From Oryzomonas japonica (GTDB lineage Bacteria > Desulfobacterota > Desulfuromonadia > Geobacterales > Pseudopelobacteraceae): a stretch of DNA of 64,000 nt. The stretch covers positions 248,001-312,000 of the forward strand of contig NZ_VZQZ01000003.1 in assembly GCF_008802365.1 (NCBI RefSeq), in the 5' to 3' direction. The notes below the pieces were generated by a model. The model saw only the letters and a program-made list of their open reading frames with translations, was not told where the DNA came from and searched no databases. The translations under genes and the position numbers were made by a program. This document shows, in pieces, positions 46,809-56,484 of the stretch (the stretch's first letter is position 1; every line of letters begins with the position of its first letter).

Positions 46809-46846
46809 ACAAAGCCCATTCATCCGACAGTTGAATGGGCTTTGTT
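46809..46846. terminator. Terminator after the ferritin-like gene
   Basis: CAAAGCCCATTCA, 9-nt loop, TGAATGGGCTTTG: perfect 13-bp stem followed by TTGTAA. Confidence 0.8.
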
Positions 46847-46987
46847 GTAACTGGCGCTGTACATCACCCCGGTGGTATATTATTATATGGACCGCATGCA
46901 GGCGTGGGTCGTGCAGCGTATCGGGCTAAAGCTTTCAGTGACCGATGCCGATCAGGAACTGTAGCGGGCAGGGACGGGAGGACTACC

Positions 46988-47407
46988 ATGGCGAGCCAGG
47001 CGGTCGGGCGAAAAGAGCCTCAAGATATTGAATTAACCGTGATCGGCAATGGCCTTTGCCTGTTGATCGCAGCGGCGGGGTTGCTGGCCGGTTCCATGAC
47101 GACCAATCTCAGCCTGGCGTACTGGCGCGAGGATATTGTGGCGCTGGGGATCACCGTGATCATGGGGATTCGCCTGGTGCGCAGCCTGACGGACGCCATG
47201 GCGCAGTATCAGGAGGCCCCGCTGCCGGTACATCAGCCCCGTCGGGCGGAGACGCAGGAGCGGGTAAATGTCCAACCCGAGGGGGTGGCGGCGGGGCAGA
47301 TACCCGCCGTGTCCAGTTTTACCCCCGACAAGGTGGTGGAAGAAGTGGTCAAGCGCATAGAAACCCAGAAGGCCGAGGCGGCCAAGAAGAATAAATTCAC
47401 GAACTAG
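46988..47407 (+). CDS. Two-helix membrane protein of unknown function
   Basis: 139 residues; GGGAGG lies 5 nt before the ATG. Transmembrane segments at about 18-38 and 48-68, then a Pro-rich linker and a charged C-terminal helix (VVEEVVKRIETQKAEAAKKNK) that could be a coiled coil. It lies 169 bases upstream of a GspE-type ATPase and may be part of the same unit. Confidence 0.6.
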   Translation: MASQAVGRKEPQDIELTVIGNGLCLLIAAAGLLAGSMTTNLSLAYWREDIVALGITVIMGIRLVRSLTDAMAQYQEAPLPVHQPRRAETQERVNVQPEGVAAGQIPAVSSFTPDKVVEEVVKRIETQKAEAAKKNKFTN

Positions 47408-47576
47408 CGCCCCGTGCGGTTGGTTCGTACTCGTTCTTCAGTTTTCGGGGGCCGCTGCCGTTGTCGCGCCTCCTTGAGGTAAAATCTGCGCCACCCGCGT
47501 CGTCGCGCCTTGGCACCAGCCAAAATAGTTTGGAATAACTTCCCACGACCAACCGCACGGAGCACCGGAAGGGACC

Positions 47577-49367
47577 ATGCCCCCATCGAACCGATTGACC
47601 CTTGAAAACTGCGCCCTGCTGTTGCAACGCCGCGGGGTCATCTCCCCGGAGCAACAGAAGGATATCCTTTCCCGCGGCAAGGCTCAGGAAAGCAAGCTGT
47701 TCGCCTACTACCAGGCCGGCGCATCCCGCAGAGTCCAGCACGGTGCCGAGGCCATCTCGCCGGTGGAGGTGATCGCCTCCTTCAATCTCGAACTGTCCGG
47801 CTCTCCCGGAAAATTCCTGACGGAAGATCTCATTACCGAGGTTGTGGCCTCCGCCGTCGGCCTGCCCTACCTCAGGATAGACCCGCTCAAGCTTGATCTG
47901 AATGTCGTCACCGCCCACATCCCGCGCCCCTTTGCCCTGAAAAACCTGATTGTCGCCGTTGCCGAAGACAAGGGCGTGATCACGGTAGCCGTGGCCGACC
48001 CCTTCAACGATACCATGGTCAAGGAACTGGCCGCGGCGCGCCGGCTGGAGATCAGGCGCGTCCTCAGTTCCAAAAGCGATATCCTCAAGATACTGCGCGA
48101 ATTCTACGGGTTCCGCGCCTCGGTCATGGCCGCCGAAGCCGAGGCGTCATCCGGTGTCGAACTGGGGAATCTGGAGCAGTTCTTCAAGCTCAAGGGGCAC
48201 CACGACATTGAAGGCAACGACAAGCATGTGGTGGATGCGGTGGATTTCCTGCTGCAATACGCCTTCGACCAGAACGCCAGCGATATCCATATCGAGCCCA
48301 AGCGGGAAAAGTCCCTGATCCGCTTCAGGATCGACGGCGTCATGCACAATATCCACGTGATCCCCAAGCCGCTTCATGCCCCGATCGTTTCGCGCATCAA
48401 GATGCTCTCCCGAATGGACCTGGCGGAGAAGCGCCGTCCCCAGGACGGCCGCATCAAGACCAGTTCCAACAACAAGGATGTGGAACTGCGCGTCTCGACC
48501 GTTCCGGTCGCGTTCGGCGAAAAGGTGGTCATCAGGGTCTTCGATCCGGACATCCTGCTGCAGGATCTGGACAGCATGGGCTTCTATCCCCGGGAACTCG
48601 CCCTCTACAACGCGTTCATCCGGCGGCCTAACGGCATCATCCTGGTTACCGGCCCGACCGGCAGCGGCAAGACCACGACCCTGTATTCCTCCCTGCGCTC
48701 CCTTTCCTCCCCGGAGGTGAACATCATCACCGTCGAGGACCCGATCGAGATGGTCATGGAAGAGTTCAACCAGATCGGCGTGCAGCAGGCCATCGGCGTC
48801 GGCTTCGATTCCATCCTGCGCAACATCCTGCGCCAGGACCCGGACATCATCATGATCGGCGAGATCCGCGACCGGGAAACTGCCGAAAATGCCGTACAGG
48901 CCGCCCTGACCGGCCATCTGGTGCTTTCCACCCTGCATACCAACGATTCCGCTTCGGCCATCATCCGCCTGCTCGATTTGGGGGTGCCACCATTCCTCAT
49001 CTCAGCCACGGTGATCGGTATTGTGGCGCAGCGGCTGCTGCGCAGGATCTGCCCCCACTGCAAGAGCGCACGCGAACTGACCCATGACGAACGAACCTAC
49101 CTGCAACTGGGTAAAAAGGCTTCCAGGGTTTGGGAGGGGGGAGGGTGCAAGGAGTGCCGCTCCACCGGTTACAAGGGACGTACCGGCATCTTCGAGGTGC
49201 TGGATATGTCGGAGCGGGTCAAGTCCCTGATTACCGGGTCGGTGGAGTTGGGGGACCTGCTGGCCGCCGCCCGTGAGGAAGGCTTGGCCTCTCTGCGGCA
49301 GATCGCCATTCAGAAGATGCTGGAGGGGGTGACGACCTATGAAGAAGTTGTGGCCATGACCGGATAG
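47577..49367 (+). CDS. Type II secretion/type IV pilus assembly ATPase (GspE/PilB family)
   Basis: 596 residues. MshEN-type N-domain (about 55-160), then Asp box NASDIHIEP, Walker A GPTGSGKTT, RQDPDIIMIGEIRDRETA, STLHTNDS and zinc pair CPHC...CKEC. It is closer to GspE than the paralogue at 34380 in the STLHTN and HTNDSASA regions. It stands without other secretion genes. The secreted cohesin and multicopper proteins lie just downstream, which makes a secretion role attractive. Confidence 0.9.
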   Translation: MPPSNRLTLENCALLLQRRGVISPEQQKDILSRGKAQESKLFAYYQAGASRRVQHGAEAISPVEVIASFNLELSGSPGKFLTEDLITEVVASAVGLPYLRIDPLKLDLNVVTAHIPRPFALKNLIVAVAEDKGVITVAVADPFNDTMVKELAAARRLEIRRVLSSKSDILKILREFYGFRASVMAAEAEASSGVELGNLEQFFKLKGHHDIEGNDKHVVDAVDFLLQYAFDQNASDIHIEPKREKSLIRFRIDGVMHNIHVIPKPLHAPIVSRIKMLSRMDLAEKRRPQDGRIKTSSNNKDVELRVSTVPVAFGEKVVIRVFDPDILLQDLDSMGFYPRELALYNAFIRRPNGIILVTGPTGSGKTTTLYSSLRSLSSPEVNIITVEDPIEMVMEEFNQIGVQQAIGVGFDSILRNILRQDPDIIMIGEIRDRETAENAVQAALTGHLVLSTLHTNDSASAIIRLLDLGVPPFLISATVIGIVAQRLLRRICPHCKSARELTHDERTYLQLGKKASRVWEGGGCKECRSTGYKGRTGIFEVLDMSERVKSLITGSVELGDLLAAAREEGLASLRQIAIQKMLEGVTTYEEVVAMTG

Positions 49368-49393
49368 GGCAACGCCCTTTATTGGGGAAATGG

Positions 49394-49428
49394 GAAAGCC
49401 GACCGGAAATTCCGGTCGGCTTTCTTTG
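49394..49428. terminator. Terminator after the GspE-type gene
   Basis: GAAAGCCGACCGG, AAATT-like loop, CCGGTCGGCTTTC: a long perfect stem, then TTTG. Convergent with the cohesin gene. Confidence 0.88.
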
Positions 49429-49452
49429 TTTTCGGCCTGCAAGGGGGAATAG

Positions 49453-50763
49453 CTATTTTGCGGTTGTTCTGGCCTTTTGCTGCCGGACGAGGTAATTGGC
49501 GGTGTAGATGTAATCATCAATCCCGTCGTACGTTCCGTCGCCGTTCAAGTCGTGCTTCGCCGGCGTCTTGGCGGCATCCTTGAGGAAGGCTGCGAATTCC
49601 TTCTCCGTAGCTGCCGCCTTCTTGATGGCCGGGGCGATGGTCAGAGGGTATTCGGTAACCTTGGTTTCATTCAGGACCATCAGGCTTGCGCTCAACGCGC
49701 CTTTCGCCGGGAGGGCTTTAATGAGCCAGGTGGATGAAGCGTCGTCTTTTTTCAGGGAGACCATTTTTGCGCCGGTCAGGGCAAAATTGGGCGAACTTCC
49801 CGTCTCCGCGGAAAGATCGGCGACTATGGTCACGGTGGTCGTGCCGTCGCTCAGAGCGACAAAAGGCTTCTGGCGGAAGGAGGGGGAAATCTGCTGTTTG
49901 AACAGTGCGACCATGATGGCGGGAGTCTTGTCTCCCCGGTAGGCCCTGAAGCGTTCAAGGACCGCCGTGTTGGAAGCGACGTTGATCGTTTCCGCTTTCT
50001 TTGTCGCCGTCGGGACCTTGGTCGCGGCAGGCGTTTCCCCGGCAGGGGGGGCTTCGCCCGCGGGAGGCGTTTCCCCCGGCTTGGCGGCCACCTCAGGAGT
50101 GCTGGGTTGGACCGGCGTTTCCCCGGCCGCGGTCGTTTTTGTCTCACCCTTTATCTGACTGTCCGACGGCATGGTGACCGTGCCGAGATAGGTGGCGCCT
50201 GAACTGCTGGTAGTGGTAGTGCCGGCGGTGGTAGAACCGGCGGTGGTAGAACCGGTAGTGGTAGTACCTGTAGTGGTAGTACCTGTAGTGGTAGTACCTG
50301 TAGTGGTAGTACCGGTGTTGGTTGTGTCGGTAGTGGGAGTGTCGGTAGTGGTCCCGCCGCTGACAGTCGCTCCGCTGCTGTTGATCGGGTTGAAGGAGGC
50401 TACTGAAACGGTGCCTCCCGTATGGGTTGTAAATTTAATGGTGACAAGCGGCCCGCTGCCTGAAAATGACTTGTTGCTGACGACCGCAATCCTGATCGTC
50501 CCGGCCGCGTTGGTGTTGGCTACCATTATTGCGCCGGATATGAGGCTGCCCTGGCTTACCGTCGGCGATGCCAAGGCCGGGCTGTCGTACTTCAAAACCA
50601 AGTCAAAACCGGCGACACCGTCCATGTCGCTCCCCTGGACCGTGTAGACGCCGTTACTTGAAGTGCCTGTTGGATTGACTGACACTGTAGCCCCCAGGGA
50701 AAGCGAGGCGCTTGCCAGGATCAGGGTTGCCGTCATAAAGATATGCCCGAGATGTCGAGTCAT
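49453..50763 (-). CDS. Secreted cohesin-domain protein with Thr-rich linker and dockerin-like end
   Basis: 436 residues. Signal peptide to about 24. Cohesin-like domain 25-125 (VSVNPTGTSSNGVYTV, MDGVAGFDLVLKYDSP, GPLVTIKFTTHTGG). Thr/Gly repeat linker 137-195 coded by a tandem repeat. Pro/Glu/Ala linker to about 245, a beta-rich middle domain 260-395, and a C-terminal calcium loop of dockerin type (DLNGDGTYDGIDDYIYTANYL ends near 425, EF-hand Asp pattern D-N-D-T-D). Cohesin and dockerin in one protein could form chains or bind the multicopper oxidase tail. Confidence 0.8.
   Translation of the reverse strand: MTRHLGHIFMTATLILASASLSLGATVSVNPTGTSSNGVYTVQGSDMDGVAGFDLVLKYDSPALASPTVSQGSLISGAIMVANTNAAGTIRIAVVSNKSFSGSGPLVTIKFTTHTGGTVSVASFNPINSSGATVSGGTTTDTPTTDTTNTGTTTTGTTTTGTTTTGTTTTGSTTAGSTTAGTTTTSSSGATYLGTVTMPSDSQIKGETKTTAAGETPVQPSTPEVAAKPGETPPAGEAPPAGETPAATKVPTATKKAETINVASNTAVLERFRAYRGDKTPAIMVALFKQQISPSFRQKPFVALSDGTTTVTIVADLSAETGSSPNFALTGAKMVSLKKDDASSTWLIKALPAKGALSASLMVLNETKVTEYPLTIAPAIKKAAATEKEFAAFLKDAAKTPAKHDLNGDGTYDGIDDYIYTANYLVRQQKARTTAK
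50208..50354. repeat. 15-bp tandem repeat coding the Thr-rich linker
   Basis: Units of 15 bases, best seen as ACCTGTAGTGGTAGT three times in a row, with variants on both sides, about ten units in total, in frame (TTTTG on the coding strand). Likely to vary in length between strains. Confidence 0.8.
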
Positions 50764-50898
50764 GGTTTATCTCTTTCTGTCGGATGGAATTTGTTAGGTA
50801 TGAGCATAGCTTAGGGCTGAATTGATGGCAATACTATTTACGCTACTCATAGTGCCATTCCGGGGTGGGGTGATACGGAAGCCCCAGTAAAAGGACAA

Positions 50899-50936
50899 GG
50901 CTGGCAACGGGCGGGTTCACCGTTACCAGCCTTTGA
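50899..50936 (-). terminator. Hairpin after the Gly-rich lipoprotein gene
   Basis: AAGGCTGG, ACGG/CCGT inner pairs, CCAGCCTT around a GC-rich loop, followed on the minus strand by GTCCTTTT. Moderate T tract. Confidence 0.65.
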
Positions 50937-50960
50937 ATGCACACGTACGGCGGAGTGGTG

Positions 50961-51539
50961 TTATTGGAACTTCGTGTCGAAATTTACATGGGAACCATCC
51001 AATAACCCAAGGTAAATCGATGGCAATTCCCTGTATTGCCAGATCGTGGCGAAAAGGTCTTGCGACGGGTAGGTTGGGGTGCTCCCCGGCGTCACCAACT
51101 TCAAGGTCACTTTGGCTACCTCGGCGCCTTTGATGGTGGCTCCATTTTTTGCGGTGGTATAACTCTGCAAGGCCAGCTTTGGATTGGCAACGTTCTGCAA
51201 ACTGATGGTCAACAGCCTGCTGCCGGTGTTGTACGTACCGCTGATATCGCTTGCTGCAACCTTGATCGGGCCTGACGGTACGGCAAAGCCGGCACGGACG
51301 GGATAGTTGCCGGCAGGGGCCCCTGGAGCCGATGTGTAGTTGACCAGCACGCCTGTCGGCACAACGAAGGATGTCTGGATGCTGTCGATTTTGCTGTTGG
51401 TGGTTGAGGACATCTGGCCGAACAGGTACAACGTGGTGACCGCCTGTGTCGTCTGACCTCCGCCTCCTCCACCGCCGCAGGCCGCCAGCGTCAGGAATGA
51501 TATTGTGCAGATGATTGTAGAAATAATATGATTTTTCAT
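50961..51539 (-). CDS. Lipoprotein with poly-Gly linker after the lipid anchor
   Basis: 192 residues. Signal and lipobox LTLAAC, Cys about 21, then GGGGGGG, a linker typical of Geobacter surface lipoproteins. The body is strand-rich (TTLYLFGQMSS, SIQTSFVVPTGVLVNY, LLTISLQN). It has a cohesin-like length and strand spacing but no clear signature. It lies between the cohesin and multicopper oxidase genes. Confidence 0.65.
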   Translation of the reverse strand: MKNHIISTIICTISFLTLAACGGGGGGGQTTQAVTTLYLFGQMSSTTNSKIDSIQTSFVVPTGVLVNYTSAPGAPAGNYPVRAGFAVPSGPIKVAASDISGTYNTGSRLLTISLQNVANPKLALQSYTTAKNGATIKGAEVAKVTLKLVTPGSTPTYPSQDLFATIWQYRELPSIYLGLLDGSHVNFDTKFQ

Positions 51540-51570
51540 AAGGACCGTTCCTCCAGGGTGAAGAGATAAA

Positions 51571-51599
51571 GGCCCCCTCCCGCAGGAGAGGAGGGGGCT
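51571..51599 (-). terminator. Terminator-like hairpin after the multicopper oxidase gene
   Basis: GCCCCCTCC/GGAGGGGGC stem with a 9-nt loop, then CTTTATC on the minus strand. Confidence 0.65.
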
Positions 51600-51610
51600 C
51601 GGTAACAGTG

Positions 51611-54600
51611 CTAGAACGTTGCGATGAGCCCCAGCGAACGGAGCAGGATCATGGTTACATCGCCCAGGTCGATTTTGCCGTCCGGTTTTGCCGTCCCGTT
51701 GGAGTAGGGAGCAACGTCGGCATGAACGAGGTCCAACGGGGTGGGCGACTCGAAACCGGTGGCGATGTGGAGCGCCTTCAAGGCGCTGGCCAGGTAGCCG
51801 CTGGTGCCCGGCAGCAGGCCATCCTTATTGCCCAGGAGGATCGAGGCCGTGATGGGGGGATAGGTCGTGCCGCCCCCCAGGTTGGTGTCGGTGAATCTTA
51901 CGTACACGGTCTTCAACCCCTCGCCGCCGGTCAAGGTCCAGCTCGGCGTCATGGTTACGGTGACTCCCGCGGTCGTGTCCGGCGAGGCGAACGGGCCGGA
52001 CCAGGTCGAGCCGTCGTTGGAAAGTTCATAACTGGCAATGCCGGTTGGATCAAAGGCCTTCAGCGTCAGGGTGACATTCTGGGTCGGCGTCCAACTGGCC
52101 CCGTTGTTGATCAAGGCACTGGCGACCAAGTCGATCGTCGCCATGTTCCAGACGCCGCTCTTGACCGATTCCTGGTTGCCGGCGCCGTCAATGGCAAAGT
52201 ATTTGATGGTCGTTGACGAACCGGCGGCGGTATTGATCTGAATCGGGGTTGCATAGACCAGCGAACCCGTAGTCGGTGTGGTGCCGTCGGCGGTGTAGTA
52301 GATGGTGGCTGTCTCGTTTGCCGTCAGGGTGACCGCAAGCGAGCTGCCATTGGTGTAGGTACCCGGAACCGGGCTTGGCGTGGTGACCGGCGGGGTCGTA
52401 TCCAGGGTGATGGCGGCGGTGATCGGAGGATACTGGACACCGGTGGGCAACGACTTGTCGCGGAAACGGGCATAGACCGTGCGCGGCCCGTCACTGCCGG
52501 TAAGCAGAGTCCAGGTCTTGCTGGTCGCGTAGGGCTCCTCGCCGCTCCAGTTGGTGCCGTCGTTGGAAAATTCCATGGTGGCGACGCCGACCGGGTCAAA
52601 GGCGTTCAGATTCAGGGTAACTGCCAGGGTCTTGGTCAAGGTTGCGCCGTTGTTGATCTGCATGGTGGCCACCAGGTCCGGCACATGGATGTACCAGGTG
52701 TCGGTGTGGACCGCTTCGGCCGTGCCGTTGACGTCGACGGCGAAGTAGTTGATGGTGGTGGTCTGATTCAGTGTGATCGGCCCGGTGTAGGGAGGCATTG
52801 CCGTCGTGGGCGTACTGCCGTCCAGGGTGTAGTAGATGGTCGCCGGCGGCGCATTGGTCGTTGCGGTCAGGGACACCACCACCGGAGCCGCCGAATAGAC
52901 GGCGGGGACCGGGCTGGCAACCGTTACCGGCGGACTGGGCGGATTGTTGACCACATGGGTAATGGTTGCAGTGGCAACCGGGTTCTGCCCTGCGCTGGTG
53001 CGGGCTTCGACCGTGATGGTGTAACTGCCCACGGCTGCGGTATCCGGCAGGGTCCACATGTCGTTGGTGCTGAAAGCCTGTACCTCGACCCCATTGAGCA
53101 GGAAGCGATACTGGTAGACCACCGCCAGGGCCGGATTGCCTGATGTTGCGCCCGTGCCGGCGGCGGTGAACGAAACATTGGTGCCGACTACATGCCCCAC
53201 GGGTTTGCTGTCGGTGACGGTCACACCGGTGGCCGCGGTCCAGGTGGCCGTGGTGACCGGTGTGCTCTGTGTGGCATTCGATGGGTTGTTAGGCGTTAAG
53301 TAGTCGTTCAGGGAGATGACGGCATAGGTGTATGTCGTCCCCGGGTTGACATTGGTATCGGTATAGATTGGCGGATAGCCCGGCAAATAGGATATCTCCG
53401 CCAGGGCGGTGAAGCCTGTGGGATACGTGTAAGGACCGGCACCGGAAGCGCGAAACACCTGGAAACGGCTGGGTGTGGAAACGGGTGCGTTGTCGGCCCA
53501 CTGGAGCACGACCTGGTTGATGTTCGGGTTGGTGTAGGGGGTAACATAGTTAGTCAGACCTTGTACGGGAGCCCCACCAATGCTGGCGACAAGACCGCTC
53601 GGAGAAAGAGGGGGCGCCGAGGATACGCTGAATATGACCGGTCGCATGAAGTCGTTTTCCTCATGACCGAGGATATGGCAGTGCCAGACATATTCGTAAC
53701 CGTAATCTGTGGGATCGTTGGGTACGTTTACGGCAAGACCGGCAACCGGTGTCCCCCCTTTGCCGAGATTGCCGATATCGGTTGTTGCAATCGGGGCGTG
53801 GAGAGCTAGGGACGGATCGATGAGGCGATTGCTTTTTGGAAGAGGCAAGCCAGCAGCAGTTGGGTCTGTATTCAAGCCTACCCATGCGCCGGGCAACGCC
53901 TGTGCCTTGGGCCGCAGGGCAACGATGATATCCTCCAGCGGATTCATGCGGACGGTTTCATTCCAGCCAAGTTCGTTGTCGTCCGGCGAACGGATGGCTC
54001 CGTCCCAGCCGACCCGGTTGAGTACCTGCACGTCGAACATATGAAAGTGCACCGGGTGGGTATCCACACCGTTATGGGTTATCTTCCATATCTGCGGGTG
54101 GCCGTCCACGATCCGCTCCGTGGCAGGTTCGGCGTACCCCATGGGGATGGTCGTCTGGTTGAGCTGGGTGGTGAAAGGGAGTTCGATCCCCAAAGTGGCG
54201 TTCATACGCCCGTACGGGTCCCACAGCTCCTGGATGGCCTTGGGCTGGAAGGGGATGGTCACCGGTATGGTGCTCGCGGTGTAGTCGCGATTCAGAGGGT
54301 TCAGGGTGATGGCATAATCCTGGATTTTGGCGTATTGCTCCGTGGGTGCGGTAACCCCCCACGCCGCCACGGGATAGGTCGGCTCGGGGATGAGCGGGGC
54401 CGGCTGGCTGGCCTTGAAGGCGGCCGGCAGGGCCGCTTTGAGGTTGGCCAGCAGGTTGGGATTCGGCTGCGGTGCGCCCGCCACCCGGAACTGCATGACC
54501 GTGCGGGTATTGGGGCCGAATCCGCGCAGGGTCGACGGTGCGCCGCCGCTGGTAGTCTGGTCCGGGTTGCCGGTGTAGTAGTCGATACGCGTGTCGAAGG

Positions 54601-56410
54601 CAGGGACCGGCGCCGGGGCGTCGTTGTAGAGAATAATGTTCTTGCCGATGTATTTCGGGTCGGAAAAGTCGATGATCACATCGGCACGCACCGCAGACCC
54701 CAGGAAGAGGTTCTTTTCCTGGACGTTCAGAACCACGATGTCGCGGCGGTTATAGTTGTAGTTGACCGGCTGGTTGGGGTGAACGACCGGATTGGGCAGA
54801 ATACCGCTCTCGTTGCCGATCTGGATGATGTTCGGTCCCATGGTGGTTGGGTCCGGCACGCCGCCGGCCCTGCCGTCGGTGGGCCAGACAGCTACATCCG
54901 GGAACGGTCCGGCCGGAAATGACGGCGTGGGGGCGGCCGCCACCATCTTTACTTCCGTGCCCAGGGGATCGTTGGGGTCCGCAACGAAGAGGCTCAGGTT
55001 GAGCATGCGGTCGTTGGAGGCGTTCAGTATGCGGAACCGGTACGGTTTCGGCTCCACCGTCAAGTAGGGGTAGGCGGTGCCGTTGACCAGCATGGTGTCC
55101 ATGAACGCTTCCGGTGTCGTGGAAGGCTCGGGCAGGGTGCTCTTATCCGCCGCTATGGATACCGGCGGCCAAAACCAGGGACCGTAGTCCCAGCGTCCGA
55201 ACGGATTGGCTCCGCCTGGGCTGGTTGGGTCTTGGTTTGCCTCATAGACATGGGGGAACCAGAGGTCGCCGTAGACGCCCCAATTGTTTGCCACCCCTTT
55301 GGAACTCTTTGTCCAGAGGGCGTCCTGGGTGTCTATATTCTTGGGAACAAAGGTCTTGTCCTGGATGATCAGGGGAATCCCGTAACGGTATTCGCAGACC
55401 GCCGTCCCTCCGCCGGGGCAGATGTTCGGCAGGGTCCCGTTATTGATCAGCCCCTCTTCCACCGGATCGGTTATCAGGTAGCCGGCTGCTTCGCCCGCAT
55501 AGACGTTCAGGCGGGTTATCCCGAGGGAGTGGTCGTGGTAGAACATCAAGCGGCCGCTCTGTTGGTTGGTCCAGTAGAAGGTCAGCTCTCCCGGATTGGT
55601 CGGCACCATGTCGGGCACGTCCCTGGCGGAGGCACCCTTCTGGTAGGGGGTGGATATCTCGTTGACCGGCACCGTCCACTGATGGGGGGTGCCGTCGCTG
55701 ATCCAGGGGGAGTTGCCGCCATGGAGGTGGACCGTGGCGCGGTTCTGGGTGTAGTTGCCGCTGTAATTGGTGAATGCGGGGACCGTGGCGCCGATCGTGC
55801 TGGCGATTGCGAACGTGGTAACCGCCGGGCCCCGTCCGGCGCCCATCAGGCTGGTATCCACCGGGATGAACAGTTTGCCGGCATTACCCGTGGGGAGCAG
55901 GTTCTTGAACCTGACGCGGACCGGCACATCCCGTTGGGCGATAATCAGGGGGCCCAGATACTGGGTGGACATGTTGGTGAAACTGGCATTGAGGTCCCGG
56001 TATCCGCGCAGCCGGGTCTTTTTCGGCAGGTCGGAGTGCATCTTCTGGGAATACTCAACGAGCCCGATCTCATAATAGTCGGAAGCGGGTATTGCGGTTA
56101 CGCCATCCGTTGCCGTTGTTGCCGGAAAAGTCGGGCTGGTGATCTTGTTGGCAATCGGGATGTAGCTTCCCAGGTTGTTTTCATTACAGGTCCCCACCCC
56201 CGGTGGGCTGCTCATGGTACAGTTGGGGAACCCCAAGCCCGGAAGCTTGTCGACAAATTTCCGGAGTGCCGTGCCCGAAAGGCCCCCGGAGGGGGTGTTA
56301 GCGTAGTAGGTGCCACCTCCCGGGCCTGCCTGGACCCGTGGGGGGCTCCAGAGGCAAACGGCAATTACCAGCACCAGTCGTAGCAACATCCAGAATTGTT
56401 CTCTTTTCAT
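51611..56410 (-). CDS. Very large secreted multicopper oxidase with Fn3, chitobiase-like and dockerin-like domains (OmpB-like)
   Basis: 1599 residues from ATG 56410, after GAGAGGGG and in front of a clean signal peptide (to about 28). All four copper motifs are present: HLHGG (228-232), YHDH (291-294), HPVHFHMFDV (about 783) and HCHILGHEENDFM (about 910). After the oxidase come an Fn3-like region (about 940-1060), two chitobiase/hexosaminidase C-type repeats (about 1160-1240 and 1340-1420, IYYTLDGSTPTT and IYYTADGTTPTT) with linked TMEFSNDGTNWSGEE-like modules, and a dockerin-like tail (KPDGKIDLGDVTMILL). I recall OmpB of G. sulfurreducens, a secreted multicopper protein needed for insoluble Fe(III) reduction and close to ideR; this is the likely family. 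Substrate (metal, bilirubin, manganese) unknown. Confidence 0.85.
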   Translation of the reverse strand: MKREQFWMLLRLVLVIAVCLWSPPRVQAGPGGGTYYANTPSGGLSGTALRKFVDKLPGLGFPNCTMSSPPGVGTCNENNLGSYIPIANKITSPTFPATTATDGVTAIPASDYYEIGLVEYSQKMHSDLPKKTRLRGYRDLNASFTNMSTQYLGPLIIAQRDVPVRVRFKNLLPTGNAGKLFIPVDTSLMGAGRGPAVTTFAIASTIGATVPAFTNYSGNYTQNRATVHLHGGNSPWISDGTPHQWTVPVNEISTPYQKGASARDVPDMVPTNPGELTFYWTNQQSGRLMFYHDHSLGITRLNVYAGEAAGYLITDPVEEGLINNGTLPNICPGGGTAVCEYRYGIPLIIQDKTFVPKNIDTQDALWTKSSKGVANNWGVYGDLWFPHVYEANQDPTSPGGANPFGRWDYGPWFWPPVSIAADKSTLPEPSTTPEAFMDTMLVNGTAYPYLTVEPKPYRFRILNASNDRMLNLSLFVADPNDPLGTEVKMVAAAPTPSFPAGPFPDVAVWPTDGRAGGVPDPTTMGPNIIQIGNESGILPNPVVHPNQPVNYNYNRRDIVVLNVQEKNLFLGSAVRADVIIDFSDPKYIGKNIILYNDAPAPVPAFDTRIDYYTGNPDQTTSGGAPSTLRGFGPNTRTVMQFRVAGAPQPNPNLLANLKAALPAAFKASQPAPLIPEPTYPVAAWGVTAPTEQYAKIQDYAITLNPLNRDYTASTIPVTIPFQPKAIQELWDPYGRMNATLGIELPFTTQLNQTTIPMGYAEPATERIVDGHPQIWKITHNGVDTHPVHFHMFDVQVLNRVGWDGAIRSPDDNELGWNETVRMNPLEDIIVALRPKAQALPGAWVGLNTDPTAAGLPLPKSNRLIDPSLALHAPIATTDIGNLGKGGTPVAGLAVNVPNDPTDYGYEYVWHCHILGHEENDFMRPVIFSVSSAPPLSPSGLVASIGGAPVQGLTNYVTPYTNPNINQVVLQWADNAPVSTPSRFQVFRASGAGPYTYPTGFTALAEISYLPGYPPIYTDTNVNPGTTYTYAVISLNDYLTPNNPSNATQSTPVTTATWTAATGVTVTDSKPVGHVVGTNVSFTAAGTGATSGNPALAVVYQYRFLLNGVEVQAFSTNDMWTLPDTAAVGSYTITVEARTSAGQNPVATATITHVVNNPPSPPVTVASPVPAVYSAAPVVVSLTATTNAPPATIYYTLDGSTPTTAMPPYTGPITLNQTTTINYFAVDVNGTAEAVHTDTWYIHVPDLVATMQINNGATLTKTLAVTLNLNAFDPVGVATMEFSNDGTNWSGEEPYATSKTWTLLTGSDGPRTVYARFRDKSLPTGVQYPPITAAITLDTTPPVTTPSPVPGTYTNGSSLAVTLTANETATIYYTADGTTPTTGSLVYATPIQINTAAGSSTTIKYFAIDGAGNQESVKSGVWNMATIDLVASALINNGASWTPTQNVTLTLKAFDPTGIASYELSNDGSTWSGPFASPDTTAGVTVTMTPSWTLTGGEGLKTVYVRFTDTNLGGGTTYPPITASILLGNKDGLLPGTSGYLASALKALHIATGFESPTPLDLVHADVAPYSNGTAKPDGKIDLGDVTMILLRSLGLIATF

Positions 56411-56484
56411 GATGCCCCTCTCTTTACATGGTGAAAAGTCAAATACTCCACGTCTTTTCAAATACTCAAATACAGGTAAACCTT

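Noticed and set aside
47404-47586. Short frames between the membrane protein and GspE-type gene
   Set aside because: Arg-rich out-of-frame translations of spacer DNA without start signals.
50190-50360. CRISPR-like array
   Set aside because: The regular repeats are contiguous 15-mers in a coding frame, without spacers.
55232-56383. 383-codon frame antisense to the multicopper oxidase
   Set aside because: The reverse frame holds intact copper motifs. This one is a shadow.
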